Source of the DNA: CAMTWZ01 sp041749075
GTDB taxonomy: Bacteria > Bacteroidota > Rhodothermia > Balneolales > HLUCCA01
DNA length: 64,000 nt
Reading direction: 5' to 3'
NCBI GenBank assembly: GCA_041749075.1
Contig: JBGTBY010000002.1
Coordinates: 62,001-126,000, forward strand
Positions 1 to 9,804 of this stretch are shown in pieces (position 1 is the first letter of the stretch; each line of letters opens with the position of its first letter). The notes under the pieces are model-generated. The model worked only from the letters and a program-made list of their open reading frames with translations. It did no database searches and had not been told where the DNA came from. Both the position numbers and the translations under genes were made by a program.

Positions 1-193
1 TCACGATGATGCGGCTCAGAACCCAAGTGAGTTCTTTTGGAAGCAATTGGGTCACGGATAATCCGAGCATGCCCGCGTGACTTCCAGCGGCTTCTTGCAA
101 ATGATTCAGGATTCCGGCGATCGTGGCTTTCCCAGATGAATCCGATTCGAAGGCATGGATGCGGAACCGTTCTGACCAGATGAATGGTTTCAT
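1..193 (-). CDS. Acyl-ACP thioesterase, N-terminal part (cut by window edge)
   Basis: Sixty-four codons read from an ATG at 193 down to the window edge; the rest lies outside. The start reads MKPFIWSERFRIHAFESD, followed by a NHLQEAAGSHA stretch and LTWVLSR. These match the hot-dog fold start of acyl-ACP thioesterases, which release fatty acids from acyl carrier protein or hydrolyse acyl-CoA in the cytoplasm. The ATG overlaps the rpe stop as ATGA, so the gene is the last visible member of the minus-strand operon that starts at porU. A generic acyl-CoA thioesterase of the 4HBT family is possible because the catalytic half is not visible. Confidence 0.7.
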   Translation of the reverse strand, partial: MKPFIWSERFRIHAFESDSSGKATIAGILNHLQEAAGSHAGMLGLSVTQLLPKELTWVLSRIIV

Positions 194-855
194 GGGCGCA
201 TCAACGCTTTGAGCTCACGCACACGGGCCGTCACATCCTTCGCGCCGAAAACACTGCTTCCGGCGACAATCACATCCGCTCCGGCCTTGATGCAAGTCTG
301 AATGTTGTCTAAGCCGACGCCACCATCCACTTCAATTCGGAACGATAAATTATTGCGACTTCTTATATCTGCTAAAGCGGATATCCTTGCGAGGGATGCG
401 GGAATGAAGGCTTGTCCACCGAAACCGGGGTTCACGCTCATCAGAACGACCAAGTCTACTTCCGGCAAAATCGGTTCCAACAAGCTCAGACTACTGCCTG
501 GATTGATGGCCACTCCGGCTTGGATACCGAAGCTTTTGATGTGTTGGATGCTGCGATGCAGATGGTCGACGGCTTCCACATGAACGGAAATGAGATCGGC
601 GCCGGCTTTGACGAACGAGTCGATGAACGTATCCGGATGATAGATCATCAGATGCACATCCATGAACAAGTCGGTGGCACGGTTCGCCGCATCGACGCCC
701 ATCGGACCATAACTGATGTTCGGCACGAAGTGGCCGTCCATGATGTCGCAATGGATCCATTCTGCGCCTCCATCGGCCGCTAGCTGGATGTGTTGTCCCA
801 ATCGGGTGAAATCTGCAGCAAGGATGGATGGAGCGAGGATCGGAGTGTGGCGCAT
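190..855 (-). CDS. rpe: Ribulose-phosphate 3-epimerase
   Basis: A 221-residue TIM-barrel enzyme of normal family length that interconverts ribulose 5-phosphate and xylulose 5-phosphate in the pentose phosphate pathway. Visible signatures are APSILAADF near the start, HCDIMDGHFVPN at about residues 35-45 (metal and catalytic residues H35, D37, D40), DVHLM near 66-70, SVNPGFGGQ near 140, and EVDGGVG followed by GSSVFG near the C-terminus (phosphate loop). All expected motifs are present. Both ends overlap neighbours by ATGA: the start with the PASTA gene stop and the stop with the thioesterase start. This indicates translational coupling in one transcript. Confidence 0.96.
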   Translation of the reverse strand: MRHTPILAPSILAADFTRLGQHIQLAADGGAEWIHCDIMDGHFVPNISYGPMGVDAANRATDLFMDVHLMIYHPDTFIDSFVKAGADLISVHVEAVDHLHRSIQHIKSFGIQAGVAINPGSSLSLLEPILPEVDLVVLMSVNPGFGGQAFIPASLARISALADIRSRNNLSFRIEVDGGVGLDNIQTCIKAGADVIVAGSSVFGAKDVTARVRELKALMRP

Positions 856-1649
856 CAGAATCGGGGGATGGAGTCGTTCAGGACCACACCGCCTTCGATG
901 GCTTCCTGCACATTCGGTTTTTCGGTGACAACCAAGTTGATCGTCATGCCTTCGAACAGTGAATCGGTACCAGCAGGCGTGAAGCGCAACACATGATTGG
1001 GTTCGAACACGGAGCTGGCTTCAAAGGTGATTTCCCCGACGCGCAATGCCGAATCACGGATGCGAAGCTGGGCTTGTGTGAGTCGTAAGCCGATGAGATT
1101 CGGTGTGGCGATTCTCCGTTGCCCGATACCATCGCCGATCACAAGATGGATCACGGTATTGCGACGGATGGATTCACCTGGAGCAACAGATTGACGAAGC
1201 ACGGAATTCCGATACGGCGATGATTCGTAGGTGATTGAGCCTAGCTGGAGCCCGCGTACTTGAAGCTGGATGCGGGCATTATCCAACGAATTTCCCATCA
1301 ATGGAGGCATGCTTACAGTCGGACGCGTCTCAGCGCTGATCATCAGATAGATTTTTCGATTCGGCTTCACGATGGTTCCACCCAAGGGGTTCTGATCCAT
1401 CACATGCCCAGGAGGAAGCACTTCGTTCGGGCGCTCATCATACACTTCGTAACGCAGGCCGATGGAGGTGAATTGAGCGACGGCTTGCTCCATCGACAGG
1501 TTTTTCACATCAGGAACCGTGATGCCTTCGCCATAATTGGTGTAGGCCGGCATCACCCATGTGTCGGCTACTATAAGGACAAGTACACCAAGTAGTCCGA
1601 TCGAACCGATTACGATGTATAGGCGGATGTCTTTCAGAATGTGACGCAT
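855..1649 (-). CDS. Membrane-anchored PASTA-domain protein
   Basis: A 264-residue protein starting at the ATG at 1649; a TTG two codons upstream is less likely. One transmembrane segment lies near residues 10-30 (LYIVIGSIGLLGVLVLIVA), followed by three PASTA repeats: VPDVKNLSMEQA at about 43-108, MPPLMGNSLDNA at about 113-175 and TPNLIGLRLTQA at about 180-245. PASTA domains bind peptidoglycan or its muropeptides. No kinase or transpeptidase domain is attached, so this is a stand-alone periplasmic PASTA protein with a short cytoplasmic tail, a type common in Bacteroidota. It sits 16 nt after the DUF5683 gene and overlaps rpe by ATGA. Its role is probably envelope or cell-wall related; no enzymatic activity is visible. 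Confidence 0.85.
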   Translation of the reverse strand: MRHILKDIRLYIVIGSIGLLGVLVLIVADTWVMPAYTNYGEGITVPDVKNLSMEQAVAQFTSIGLRYEVYDERPNEVLPPGHVMDQNPLGGTIVKPNRKIYLMISAETRPTVSMPPLMGNSLDNARIQLQVRGLQLGSITYESSPYRNSVLRQSVAPGESIRRNTVIHLVIGDGIGQRRIATPNLIGLRLTQAQLRIRDSALRVGEITFEASSVFEPNHVLRFTPAGTDSLFEGMTINLVVTEKPNVQEAIEGGVVLNDSIPRF

Positions 1650-1665
1650 GGACAAATATACTCAC

Positions 1666-2532
1666 TCAAAAGGACAACCGGAGCCTGACTTCGCCCCCAC
1701 CAGGGTATAAAAAGGCGCTTTGTTCGAGGCGGGCATTTCGGATTTTGATGGTGAAATAAGCATCAAACGCGGAAATGATGTGATTACCGAGCAGGAGCAT
1801 CGTCATGTTGTCGCCATTCCGGAAAAGGTCGTTGAAGTTGGCGCTCATGTCGCTGTGTGTTAGAAACATCGCCGGCATCCCATTCACACCCAGATTCATG
1901 TCATTTGTGGTGTTGTTCCAATCCCTCCATCCCGCACCGAACTGGGGATATTTGCTCATCAACTCATAATATTGTTGCGAGCCGTAATCGGGAAGGGTGT
2001 GGGAGAATTCGCGTCCGGTCGTCAAGAAAATGCTGTTTTTTTCTAGTTCCCGGAGTGCGTTGATGTCGATCATCGACCAATCTGTCGCATTCACATAATT
2101 TGGTGAAGGGAATTGGCCTGTGGAATTGTATATCGCCAAGCCTTCGGGTGTGAGAAGTTGGGTGATGGGGACATTCGGAGAACCCGGTTTGCGGCCCATA
2201 TCATGATAATACCCATGCAACCATCCCGCGTAACCCACCACACTCCAATTGGTATCGCCATAACGGTACGTTCTCCGCATGCCGGTTTTTGCACGGGTGT
2301 TGTAATCCACGATCATGGCGATGGCGGTGACTTCGACGGCTCCAAATAAGGCGGTTTTCCACCACTGCTCGTTCACGGCTTGTCCGAGTCCCGGTATCGC
2401 CAAAGAGCTGACGAACAAGAGTCCAGGTTTTTCTTTGGCCGTTTCCCGGTAGTTCAAGCTTGGCCAGATGTCTTGCGATAGTAGATCGATCGGAAGCAGC
2501 AGAATGAGGGCGATATAGAGGATGTGTTTCAT
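1666..2532 (-). CDS. DUF5683-like outer-membrane protein
   Basis: A 288-residue protein from the ATG at 2532 (MKHILYIALILLLPIDLLSQ, a clear signal peptide). An upstream in-frame extension would overlap the previous gene and is rejected. The segment with PGLGQAVNEQWWKTALFGAV resembles the DUF5683 family, whose members have a GLGQ-x-N-x-x-WWK type motif and a few hydrophobic segments. The chain ends in VRLRLSF, a terminal aromatic residue as found in outer-membrane beta proteins. Function is unknown. It follows the peptidase/beta-barrel gene by 1 nt and so is co-transcribed with outer-membrane and T9SS genes. The DUF assignment is from memory of the motif and is moderate. Confidence 0.65.
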   Translation of the reverse strand: MKHILYIALILLLPIDLLSQDIWPSLNYRETAKEKPGLLFVSSLAIPGLGQAVNEQWWKTALFGAVEVTAIAMIVDYNTRAKTGMRRTYRYGDTNWSVVGYAGWLHGYYHDMGRKPGSPNVPITQLLTPEGLAIYNSTGQFPSPNYVNATDWSMIDINALRELEKNSIFLTTGREFSHTLPDYGSQQYYELMSKYPQFGAGWRDWNNTTNDMNLGVNGMPAMFLTHSDMSANFNDLFRNGDNMTMLLLGNHIISAFDAYFTIKIRNARLEQSAFLYPGGGEVRLRLSF

Positions 2533-2533
2533 A

Positions 2534-5500
2534 TCAGAAATCAAAATCAAACAACACGCCGAAATTAAACAATACTTCCCGCCCATACCGGACGCCGTTG
2601 TTGCCTGTGGTGGTGATGAAGGAATCGGGAAGGCGGACATCCAAGGAATTGAGTCCATAGGCCGCGCTAACGAACACTCTGGTCGGAAACAGATAATAAT
2701 TATTCAGACTCACACGAAGTTCAGAGCCGATACCGTATTTCAGATTGGACCCGGTTTTCAGAGGCGAATCCCATCCGTTACCTGTTTCTGCGAAGAAACG
2801 AGCGTACACTTTGTCGATGGTGAATTGATTCACTTGTTTGTTGATGCCGGTTTTCAGAGGAACATTCCAGGACAACGAACTGAACCATGTCGTATTTCCA
2901 CCCAATGCGAAGAACGGATAACTGCGCATGCCCGGGAATCCACCGATGTAATCAAGGAAGAAATATTCATCATTCGGATTCAGATTCGCATAGAAACGGG
3001 TATGGAGGCGAAGTTTTTGTCCGGCAAGCTCGAATCCAACTCTCGCATCCGTTTCCACACTGTGCATCTTATAACTATTGTACTTCGGCACGAGGGTACC
3101 CCCTTCGATATCGTATCCATCCAACAAACGGCTGGGTTGGTATTGATATTTCAGGTATGCCCGCACGCCTTGAGGGGCGATGTCGCTATGCCTGTAGCGC
3201 GATTCAAGATTGAATGTATAGGTCGCTGCGAGGGTGTTGCCGACATAATAGCGGGATGTGGACCCGGACACGACTTCCCGATACTCGCGTGAAAAGAAGG
3301 GTTCCGTTCCAACCCGGTACGGACTATGCGCATAGGCCAATTCCACCAAGCTGAAGCGATTCAATTTGCTGATGAGAGCTACGCGCGCTTCCCATATGTC
3401 ATACGCGATGTCGATCGACGTGGTATCGGGCAAGCACGCCGTGCATGGGAATTCCTCCACCTGCAGACCACCTGCCACATTTCGGCGCAGGTTATAGATT
3501 TCCACGGAAATGGTTGGCGACCAAGAGGCTTTGATGAAAGGCAATCCGCGATATTCCGTGATGAAAAAGATGTCACGATCCAGATTCACTAGGCGGGATG
3601 GGGCCACAAAATCGCCTATTCCTTGGGATGGTCGGGATCCCGGACCGACCATGATTCCCCCGAAAATGGAGAACCGATCGATCATGTCTCGCGAGGCGAA
3701 ATACAGTCCGGCCTTGGTATCGCGCCAGAGTGATTTTCCGAAGGTTCCGATTTTGCCTGCGCTCAGCAAATCCGCATTGGAGCCATATTGCTTGGAATAC
3801 TGATCCACACGGAGGGCCGGGAAGAAGCTGAACGAGGTGAAGGTGTCTTCATACCGGCGGATGGTGTCGGTTCGGGCGATGTCATGGTCATTGAACACGC
3901 TGGCTTGCGACACAAGCGCGTCGGGCGTGAAAGGACGCTCATAGGTCGTGTTTTGAGTTCGAGCCGTTTCTGACGCCATTCTGGCGATTTTGAACCCATC
4001 CCAATCGTATCGGGAGAAGTACACGTTTCCGTTCTTGTCCGCATGAGGCTGGAACGCACCTCCCAACACCGATGAAACAGGGCGCAACTCCTTCGATTGA
4101 AGATCCAACTCGTACAGGTTGAAGATGCCGTCCAAATTACTACTCAAGAACAAAGACGACTGATCGGGCGACCACGCCGGATCGCGGTAATCAATCACGT
4201 CATCGGTCAGAAGGATGGTGATGTCGTTCGTGGCCAAATCCATCAGACGGATGTCGCGTTGGCCGGCATCCGAAAACGCGAATGCGACGTGTTTTCCATC
4301 CGGACTGATGACAGGAGAGTAGAACTGCTCGCCATTCGCGAATTTGGTGAGGGGCTGGATGCTCCCATCCGCCAATAGGATCTTCACGAGGTTCACGGTT
4401 CCGTCGTGGAACTGAAGGGCGATGAGATGATCCCCATCCGGATGCCAGGAGATGTCGAAAATACGTGCGCTGAACGTGACCCGCTTCGGCTTGTCCTTCT
4501 TGCCGATGGTGTGCAGATACAAGTCGGTGTACAATTCACCGTATTTATTTTCTCGGGTGCGAAGGAAGGCGAGCTGGGTGCCATCCGGCGAAAAATCATA
4601 TGCGCCAGAAATGTCTTTGATCGCAGGTGCGGCATGGAACCCGCAACTCATGGTGTGATTGTGCTCGGGCGTGATAGGGATTTCGGCCACAGAGAGGCTC
4701 TCGCCACTAGTTAGGTTTTTCAGATAGAGCCCAACTCGTGCGTTGTCGTCGCCTTTGTTTGAGATGTAAGCGATGTGGGTGCCATCCGGACTCACACGCG
4801 GAGAAAAGTTGAAGAATCCGTCTGCTTCGATCAGCTCCGATTCCGTGAATGTCCGATCACCGAGCGAAGCGGTGTAGAAGGCGCGCATCTCGTCTATCCA
4901 GCGACGATGAAGCTCATATCCACTAGTGCCAGTGGCTATTTCCAAGGCATCGTTGACATCCGTCACATCTGGCTTGGACAAGGCATTGGTGAGCGTGCGG
5001 AGGATGTCTTCGCCATAGGTCTGAGCCAGCCAATGCGTGAAGGCGAATCCCTGGTTATATGTGGTTTCGCGCTCGAGCGATGTTTTTGAAGAAAACGTGC
5101 CCATCTGCTGCAAACTTAGTTGCGTGTTTTGCAACACGCGTGTGCGCAGGATCATATCGCGATGCGCATCCCAATAATCGTAATGCAGATGTTCGCGGTC
5201 GTATTGCGCCGTTCCTTCTGCCAACCAAGCAGGCATGCTCAGATTGGCGATAGGATAGGTGATCACACCGTTCGGGTAACCATATAACACATCCGGGCGA
5301 CGCACATCCTCATATGTCAGCCATTGCAAATACGTGGCGGGCCATCTTCTATTCTGCTTCGCCGCGGCCTGAATCTGCACGATGTGCACGAATTCGTGCG
5401 TTATGACGGTCCGCAACCAGTTATGTGTGCCACGAAGCGGCGTATCCAACGCTGGGAGCCATATTTCGATCTTGTTGTCGAAGAAATACGCCGCACCATT

Positions 5501-5779
5501 CGCGTAATCGAGACGGTCGTTCAGCACAATGCTCACTTTCGTATCGGGCTCATGTCGGTAGAGCTCGACCACATCCGGATACACCTCTTCTGCGATTTTG
5601 GATATCACACGAGCCGGTCGCTCATTTCCCTCCTGGAAATGCACCACGAAATGATCCGTCTCCAAGCTGAACCAGGACAAATGGTTATGAGGATATCCAT
5701 ACAACGACACATCCCGTTCTTGGGCTTGCATCGCCGCAACCGGTAGAAGAAAAAGAATAATGAGGGTGATGAATCTCAT
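2534..5779 (-). CDS. Peptidase-MA-like / WD40-like propeller / outer-membrane beta-barrel protein
   Basis: A 1081-residue exported protein with signal peptide MRFITLIILFLLPVAAMQAQ. Residues about 30-300 resemble gluzincin peptidase MA: HEFVH at 128-132 and the third ligand in WLAEGTAQY (E188). Residues about 315-600 hold PD40/TolB-like propeller repeats (FSPRVSPDGTHIAYIS, FSPDGTQLAFLR, SPVISPDGKHVAF, DPAWSPDQSSLF). The remaining 430 residues are rich in alternating beta strands and end in VLFDFDF, with a terminal Phe typical of BAM-assembled barrels. The architecture suggests an outer-membrane barrel carrying a periplasmic or surface propeller and metallopeptidase. Its substrate is unknown. 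ATGA overlap with the M6-like gene upstream and 1 nt spacing downstream place it in the envelope operon. Confidence 0.82.
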   Translation of the reverse strand: MRFITLIILFLLPVAAMQAQERDVSLYGYPHNHLSWFSLETDHFVVHFQEGNERPARVISKIAEEVYPDVVELYRHEPDTKVSIVLNDRLDYANGAAYFFDNKIEIWLPALDTPLRGTHNWLRTVITHEFVHIVQIQAAAKQNRRWPATYLQWLTYEDVRRPDVLYGYPNGVITYPIANLSMPAWLAEGTAQYDREHLHYDYWDAHRDMILRTRVLQNTQLSLQQMGTFSSKTSLERETTYNQGFAFTHWLAQTYGEDILRTLTNALSKPDVTDVNDALEIATGTSGYELHRRWIDEMRAFYTASLGDRTFTESELIEADGFFNFSPRVSPDGTHIAYISNKGDDNARVGLYLKNLTSGESLSVAEIPITPEHNHTMSCGFHAAPAIKDISGAYDFSPDGTQLAFLRTRENKYGELYTDLYLHTIGKKDKPKRVTFSARIFDISWHPDGDHLIALQFHDGTVNLVKILLADGSIQPLTKFANGEQFYSPVISPDGKHVAFAFSDAGQRDIRLMDLATNDITILLTDDVIDYRDPAWSPDQSSLFLSSNLDGIFNLYELDLQSKELRPVSSVLGGAFQPHADKNGNVYFSRYDWDGFKIARMASETARTQNTTYERPFTPDALVSQASVFNDHDIARTDTIRRYEDTFTSFSFFPALRVDQYSKQYGSNADLLSAGKIGTFGKSLWRDTKAGLYFASRDMIDRFSIFGGIMVGPGSRPSQGIGDFVAPSRLVNLDRDIFFITEYRGLPFIKASWSPTISVEIYNLRRNVAGGLQVEEFPCTACLPDTTSIDIAYDIWEARVALISKLNRFSLVELAYAHSPYRVGTEPFFSREYREVVSGSTSRYYVGNTLAATYTFNLESRYRHSDIAPQGVRAYLKYQYQPSRLLDGYDIEGGTLVPKYNSYKMHSVETDARVGFELAGQKLRLHTRFYANLNPNDEYFFLDYIGGFPGMRSYPFFALGGNTTWFSSLSWNVPLKTGINKQVNQFTIDKVYARFFAETGNGWDSPLKTGSNLKYGIGSELRVSLNNYYLFPTRVFVSAAYGLNSLDVRLPDSFITTTGNNGVRYGREVLFNFGVLFDFDF

Positions 5780-8631
5780 TTCACCACCACGATTTTGAAC
5801 TGCTTTTGGGCGGTTTTTCCTGCATGACGTGCTTCGATGCGACAGAAGTACACGCCGCTTCCCCAGTTCGAGGTATCGAGACGGATTTCCTGCGCCGCAC
5901 CGCTGGCCGATGCGATCGAATGTCGTGCCATGGGTCGGCCATCATATTGAATCACATCCATTCGAACGGATGCTCCTGCCACGCTCTGAAACCGGACATA
6001 CGTTTCGTGTGAGGCTGGATTCGGCCAGTTATAGGTTTCTGCCGATACAAGGAGCTCATCCGGCCCGGTAGGAGATCCAATGACGGCGAATTCCGGTTGA
6101 AAACTTCTGGCTGTGATGGATGAGGCTACATCAGGAAATGTCCACGAGACCACGTTTCCGGCCGCATCCGCAGCGAATAAGGTTTGGTCAGCGAACAACA
6201 TTCCAATGGGGATGCGACCTTCTGCCGGCGCGCGTCCGACTAATAATGGATAGGGTGCTGCACCAAAAACCAACAGATCATATCCGTCGGTGGCATAGAC
6301 GATGAGTTTTTGATCAACTAGTAATGGTGTTCCAAGAAAACGAAATCCGGTAGGCGGACGAATGGGGAACTCATCGAGAACGGCACCGCTGGAATTGCGA
6401 GCCATCAGGGTGCCTTCGGACCGATTCACATAATACGTTTCGGCCACGCCATCGGCATTTCGATCGCCGAAATGCGGCCAGTAGAAAGGTTCGGTTGTGA
6501 TGGATTCGCCATTGCGGGATAACAAATCACCTAAAATCATCCAATTTCCGTTTTCGATTTCGGAAATCACGAAACGGCGAACGGTCGAGTTCGCGTCATT
6601 GGGATGGGCGATCGACACGACAGATCCATCCGAAACGGATAATCCGGTGGGCTGTCCGGCGATCAGGATCACATCCCCGGAAGAATTCAGCACGGGATAA
6701 CCAGGGCTTCCAGCGATGGCGGGTTGTTCCCATATCGGAACCAAAGCCGCGTTAGTCAATGAAACCAACCGGCTGTTGAATGGGGATGCGCCTGCGGCTT
6801 GATGCGAGGTGAGAAACACATCATTTCCTACTCTGAGTGGTTGGTGGACAGACCCGAGTGGATGGGGCATCAGCGTAGCTGTCGGCCTGTGAATCACTAC
6901 CAAACGGTCTTGTTGTGGTATCAGAAGATGATCGCCGATGAGGTCGATGGACAACGGATAACTCAGGGCGTACTCAGCGGACTGATCGCTGGATCCGGAG
7001 TAAGGAAATTCGATGACATCATTGACCGAATACGAATCAGGCGTGATGCGTTTGGCGCGAAAACTGGCATTCGGCTGGTTGTCGCTGAAATCATAGAACT
7101 CGAAATAGGTAGGTGCGCCTGCTGCGGTACGGTTATTGGGCGTGGTATCGTCTCCCCAACGATTTTCATACAAGACAATGCGTTCACCGGAGAGAGTGAT
7201 CACCGTAAAATCATTTCCGCTCCACCAGAAGTCGAACGGAGCGCCTTGGTCGTAACTGGCGCTGAGTCCGGCTGGGCGACCGATATCCTGAGCGGCATCG
7301 GCTTCCACCAATTGCACGCCACGCCGCGATGGATCCGCATTGATGCGATTTTCTGCGATGGTTTCGCGAATCACACCGTCATGGATGCGCCAAATAAGTA
7401 TGCCTCCGGCCAAATAGCGATCGGTGTCGATGCCACCTGGCAGCGACCAATCGTAATCGCTCACATCAATCAGAGTTCCTGCTGGAAGAATCTCATCGAT
7501 GTTACTCAGATCGAACGGGCTGAACCGTTCTTCATCCCGTGGAATCGTGACGGTTTCGATCGTGCCGTCGGGTTTGCGGATAGTGAGATCCACACCGTTG
7601 TTATCCGGATCGCGATGCCGGTTTTCGACCAGAATGTGTTCGTCGGCGCTGATACGATGTCGGAAGATGCTACCGAGAGGCACGGAAATAGGTGCGACAT
7701 CGGAGAGCGGAATATCCTGCGGGGTCACCCAACCCATATGGGTTTTTTCCCAGGCGGAGGGTTCGGGTGGAAAGAGGCCGTTATAGGAGAAAAACCCGGC
7801 GCCATCCATGAGTCCAAATCGGCCGATACCCGAAGCTCCTGTTTCGGTGTTGTACAAATCGGGCATGCCCAGAAAGTTGCCGACCATGGCGGTGGTGATG
7901 CCATTGATCGACAATTCGATTACGAACTCGGAGCCTGTCACATCTTGGCCCGGCCTGGATTCGGTTTGGGGTAAGATTGCCGTTTCGGCGACGCGCAGGC
8001 CGCTGTTATTTACCGGGAAGCCGGTGAAGCCGGGATCGTCCAATAACCGAGCGAAGGAATCCTGGCTCAGGTAGACGGAAGGAATGTCTTGCGGGGTTTT
8101 GGTGAGCGTGGTTCCGGTCAATTCGAGGTCGCGTCCAACCCCGGCATGAAAAATGACGAACATGGTGCGATCCGGATCTCCGGCAAAACCATCCATCGCG
8201 CCGGATTCAGCTACTTTCTCCCAGGTGTCGCGTGCCAACCAACCCAATCGATAATTGGCGGAATCAGACTGGCCAGTGGGGGAGTACCGGGCCATGGGGT
8301 GATCTAGCTGGTAGACCGTGGGCAAAACCTCATAGGTGATGTTGAGCGCTTGGCCGGATACGTGTTCGAAGTAACGCTTTGCGAATTCCAAATGGGCTTC
8401 GAAGTAGCCTTTGTCGTGAGGAAGCGGGTCGATGATGGCCGGATTCCGTTCGAGGAAATCGAGTTGGAAGGTTCCGTTGCCAGAGGTGAATCGATTCTCC
8501 TCCGGTTGGAATTCGACCATGGCCGCTATGATGTGAATCGATCCGGATGCCCGAGGCGGGGCTTGGGCACCGATGGCGCCCACCCCTACTACGAGCCAGA
8601 TCAAGAGCCAGTGTGTGGTCTGCCTGAGCAA
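5776..8631 (-). CDS. Secreted M6-like protein lacking the HExxH zinc motif, with T9SS tail
   Basis: A protein of 951 residues if the TTG at 8631 is the start; this gives a signal peptide ending VGAIGAQA and lies 7 nt after porV. The only upstream in-frame alternative would overlap porV by about 90 nt. Residues about 30-360 follow the layout of M6 / immune-inhibitor-A peptidases, including LGMPDLYNTETGASGIGRFGL and a PSAWEKTHMGWV segment. Where the family has HEFGH directly before LGxPDLY, this protein has AMVGN, so the zinc ligands and catalytic Glu are absent in an intact frame. The C-terminus (NWPNPASHETYVRF ... GVYFCRIEA ... FKIVVVK) is a type A T9SS sorting domain. It is probably a non-catalytic, surface-attached protein; annotation as an active protease would be wrong. 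Confidence 0.75.
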   Translation of the reverse strand: MLRQTTHWLLIWLVVGVGAIGAQAPPRASGSIHIIAAMVEFQPEENRFTSGNGTFQLDFLERNPAIIDPLPHDKGYFEAHLEFAKRYFEHVSGQALNITYEVLPTVYQLDHPMARYSPTGQSDSANYRLGWLARDTWEKVAESGAMDGFAGDPDRTMFVIFHAGVGRDLELTGTTLTKTPQDIPSVYLSQDSFARLLDDPGFTGFPVNNSGLRVAETAILPQTESRPGQDVTGSEFVIELSINGITTAMVGNFLGMPDLYNTETGASGIGRFGLMDGAGFFSYNGLFPPEPSAWEKTHMGWVTPQDIPLSDVAPISVPLGSIFRHRISADEHILVENRHRDPDNNGVDLTIRKPDGTIETVTIPRDEERFSPFDLSNIDEILPAGTLIDVSDYDWSLPGGIDTDRYLAGGILIWRIHDGVIRETIAENRINADPSRRGVQLVEADAAQDIGRPAGLSASYDQGAPFDFWWSGNDFTVITLSGERIVLYENRWGDDTTPNNRTAAGAPTYFEFYDFSDNQPNASFRAKRITPDSYSVNDVIEFPYSGSSDQSAEYALSYPLSIDLIGDHLLIPQQDRLVVIHRPTATLMPHPLGSVHQPLRVGNDVFLTSHQAAGASPFNSRLVSLTNAALVPIWEQPAIAGSPGYPVLNSSGDVILIAGQPTGLSVSDGSVVSIAHPNDANSTVRRFVISEIENGNWMILGDLLSRNGESITTEPFYWPHFGDRNADGVAETYYVNRSEGTLMARNSSGAVLDEFPIRPPTGFRFLGTPLLVDQKLIVYATDGYDLLVFGAAPYPLLVGRAPAEGRIPIGMLFADQTLFAADAAGNVVSWTFPDVASSITARSFQPEFAVIGSPTGPDELLVSAETYNWPNPASHETYVRFQSVAGASVRMDVIQYDGRPMARHSIASASGAAQEIRLDTSNWGSGVYFCRIEARHAGKTAQKQFKIVVVK

Positions 8632-8638
8632 AACCCGA

Positions 8639-9754
8639 TTACCTGAAATTGAGCAGAACCGAGAATCGGATGGTATTGGCCAGTGGATGGTCTTCTGAGA
8701 GCGTATAGATGTAGCTGAAATCGACACCGAAAATGTTGTATCTCAGTCCGGCACCGAAGGTCAGGAATTGGCGATCGCCGTTGCTTGGCGACTCATAATA
8801 GTAACCCGAACGAAGAGCGAACTTCTTGTCGTACCAATATTCAGCACCCACACCCATCATGATCTGCTCAGACAGGGGAACGCCGACATAGCCTTCACCA
8901 CGCACGGGCTCATAATAGTGGGTATCCCAAGATTTGAACAACGCTTCGAAGGCACCCATCGATTCCAATGTGGTTGTATCCTTACGCGCCATGATTTTGG
9001 AGAAATCATTGGCAATGGTCAGGCTGTTGTAACCTTCCTCATCCAATTGAACGCTGTATGCCCACCCGACACGAAGAATGGTAGGAAGCGGATCGCGCTG
9101 GGCATCATCCGAATATTGAACGGCTGGACCAATGTTCGACAGATTGAAGCCGGCATTCACTGAGGATTTGCGATCCAACAGGATGAATTCATTGGAGCGG
9201 TACAGGGCTGATAAATCCAGACCGATGCTGGTACCATTTTTCGCCGTTTGGCTACCAACTTCCAAGCCTACTGGCACCAACTTGCTGAAGATGAACCGTG
9301 CCCCGGTACCGATCGCAAAATTTTCTGTGATTTTGAACCCGTATGAGAGTCCGGTCGCGATCTCGTAACTGCGGAAGGTTCCTTTCGAGTTGCCCTGGTC
9401 GTCTGTCTGCTCTTGAGAACCAAGATCGAAGTAGGTGATGTGACCAGCAATGGTGCCGATTCCATCCACATACATTTTACCGGCTAGATAATCGTAAAAA
9501 AGATCGGCGTTGAAGTTTGGGAGCCAGTTGGTATGCGTAATGCTCAACTGGTTGCCTGTCTGAAACGCCAAACCGGCGGGATTCCAGAACATGGCCGACG
9601 CGTTGTCGGCAATGGCTACACCGGTATTTCCCATACCTGCGCCACGAGAATCAGGCTCGATTTGCAGAAACGGGACAGATGTGATCGCAACCTGAGCGAA
9701 CGACATGCTGCTGAACAGTCCGGAAATGAGTAAGGCGGAAATGCGTTTTTTCAT
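8639..9754 (-). CDS. porV: PorV-type outer-membrane protein of the type IX secretion system
   Basis: A 371-residue protein from the ATG at 9754 with signal peptide MKKRISALLISGLFSSMSFAQ; a longer start 14 codons upstream is unlikely. The motif GAGMGNTGVAIADNASAMFWNPAGLA right after the signal is the hallmark of the PorV/PorQ (UPF0164, FadL-like barrel) family. PorV shuttles T9SS cargo from the translocon to the PorU attachment complex in the outer membrane. It directly follows porU by 50 nt, the gene order usual for T9SS loci, which supports PorV over PorQ. The chain ends in SVLLNFR. Confidence 0.92.
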   Translation of the reverse strand: MKKRISALLISGLFSSMSFAQVAITSVPFLQIEPDSRGAGMGNTGVAIADNASAMFWNPAGLAFQTGNQLSITHTNWLPNFNADLFYDYLAGKMYVDGIGTIAGHITYFDLGSQEQTDDQGNSKGTFRSYEIATGLSYGFKITENFAIGTGARFIFSKLVPVGLEVGSQTAKNGTSIGLDLSALYRSNEFILLDRKSSVNAGFNLSNIGPAVQYSDDAQRDPLPTILRVGWAYSVQLDEEGYNSLTIANDFSKIMARKDTTTLESMGAFEALFKSWDTHYYEPVRGEGYVGVPLSEQIMMGVGAEYWYDKKFALRSGYYYESPSNGDRQFLTFGAGLRYNIFGVDFSYIYTLSEDHPLANTIRFSVLLNFR

Positions 9755-9804
9755 CGAAAATTTGGCTTGAGCGTTAAATATACAGGTTAATTTCAATTCG
9801 TTGC

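Noticed and set aside
6799..7974. 391-codon plus-strand frame opposite the M6-like gene
   Set aside because: It has no family similarity, and the minus-strand gene fits the operon with ATGA overlap and a T9SS tail.
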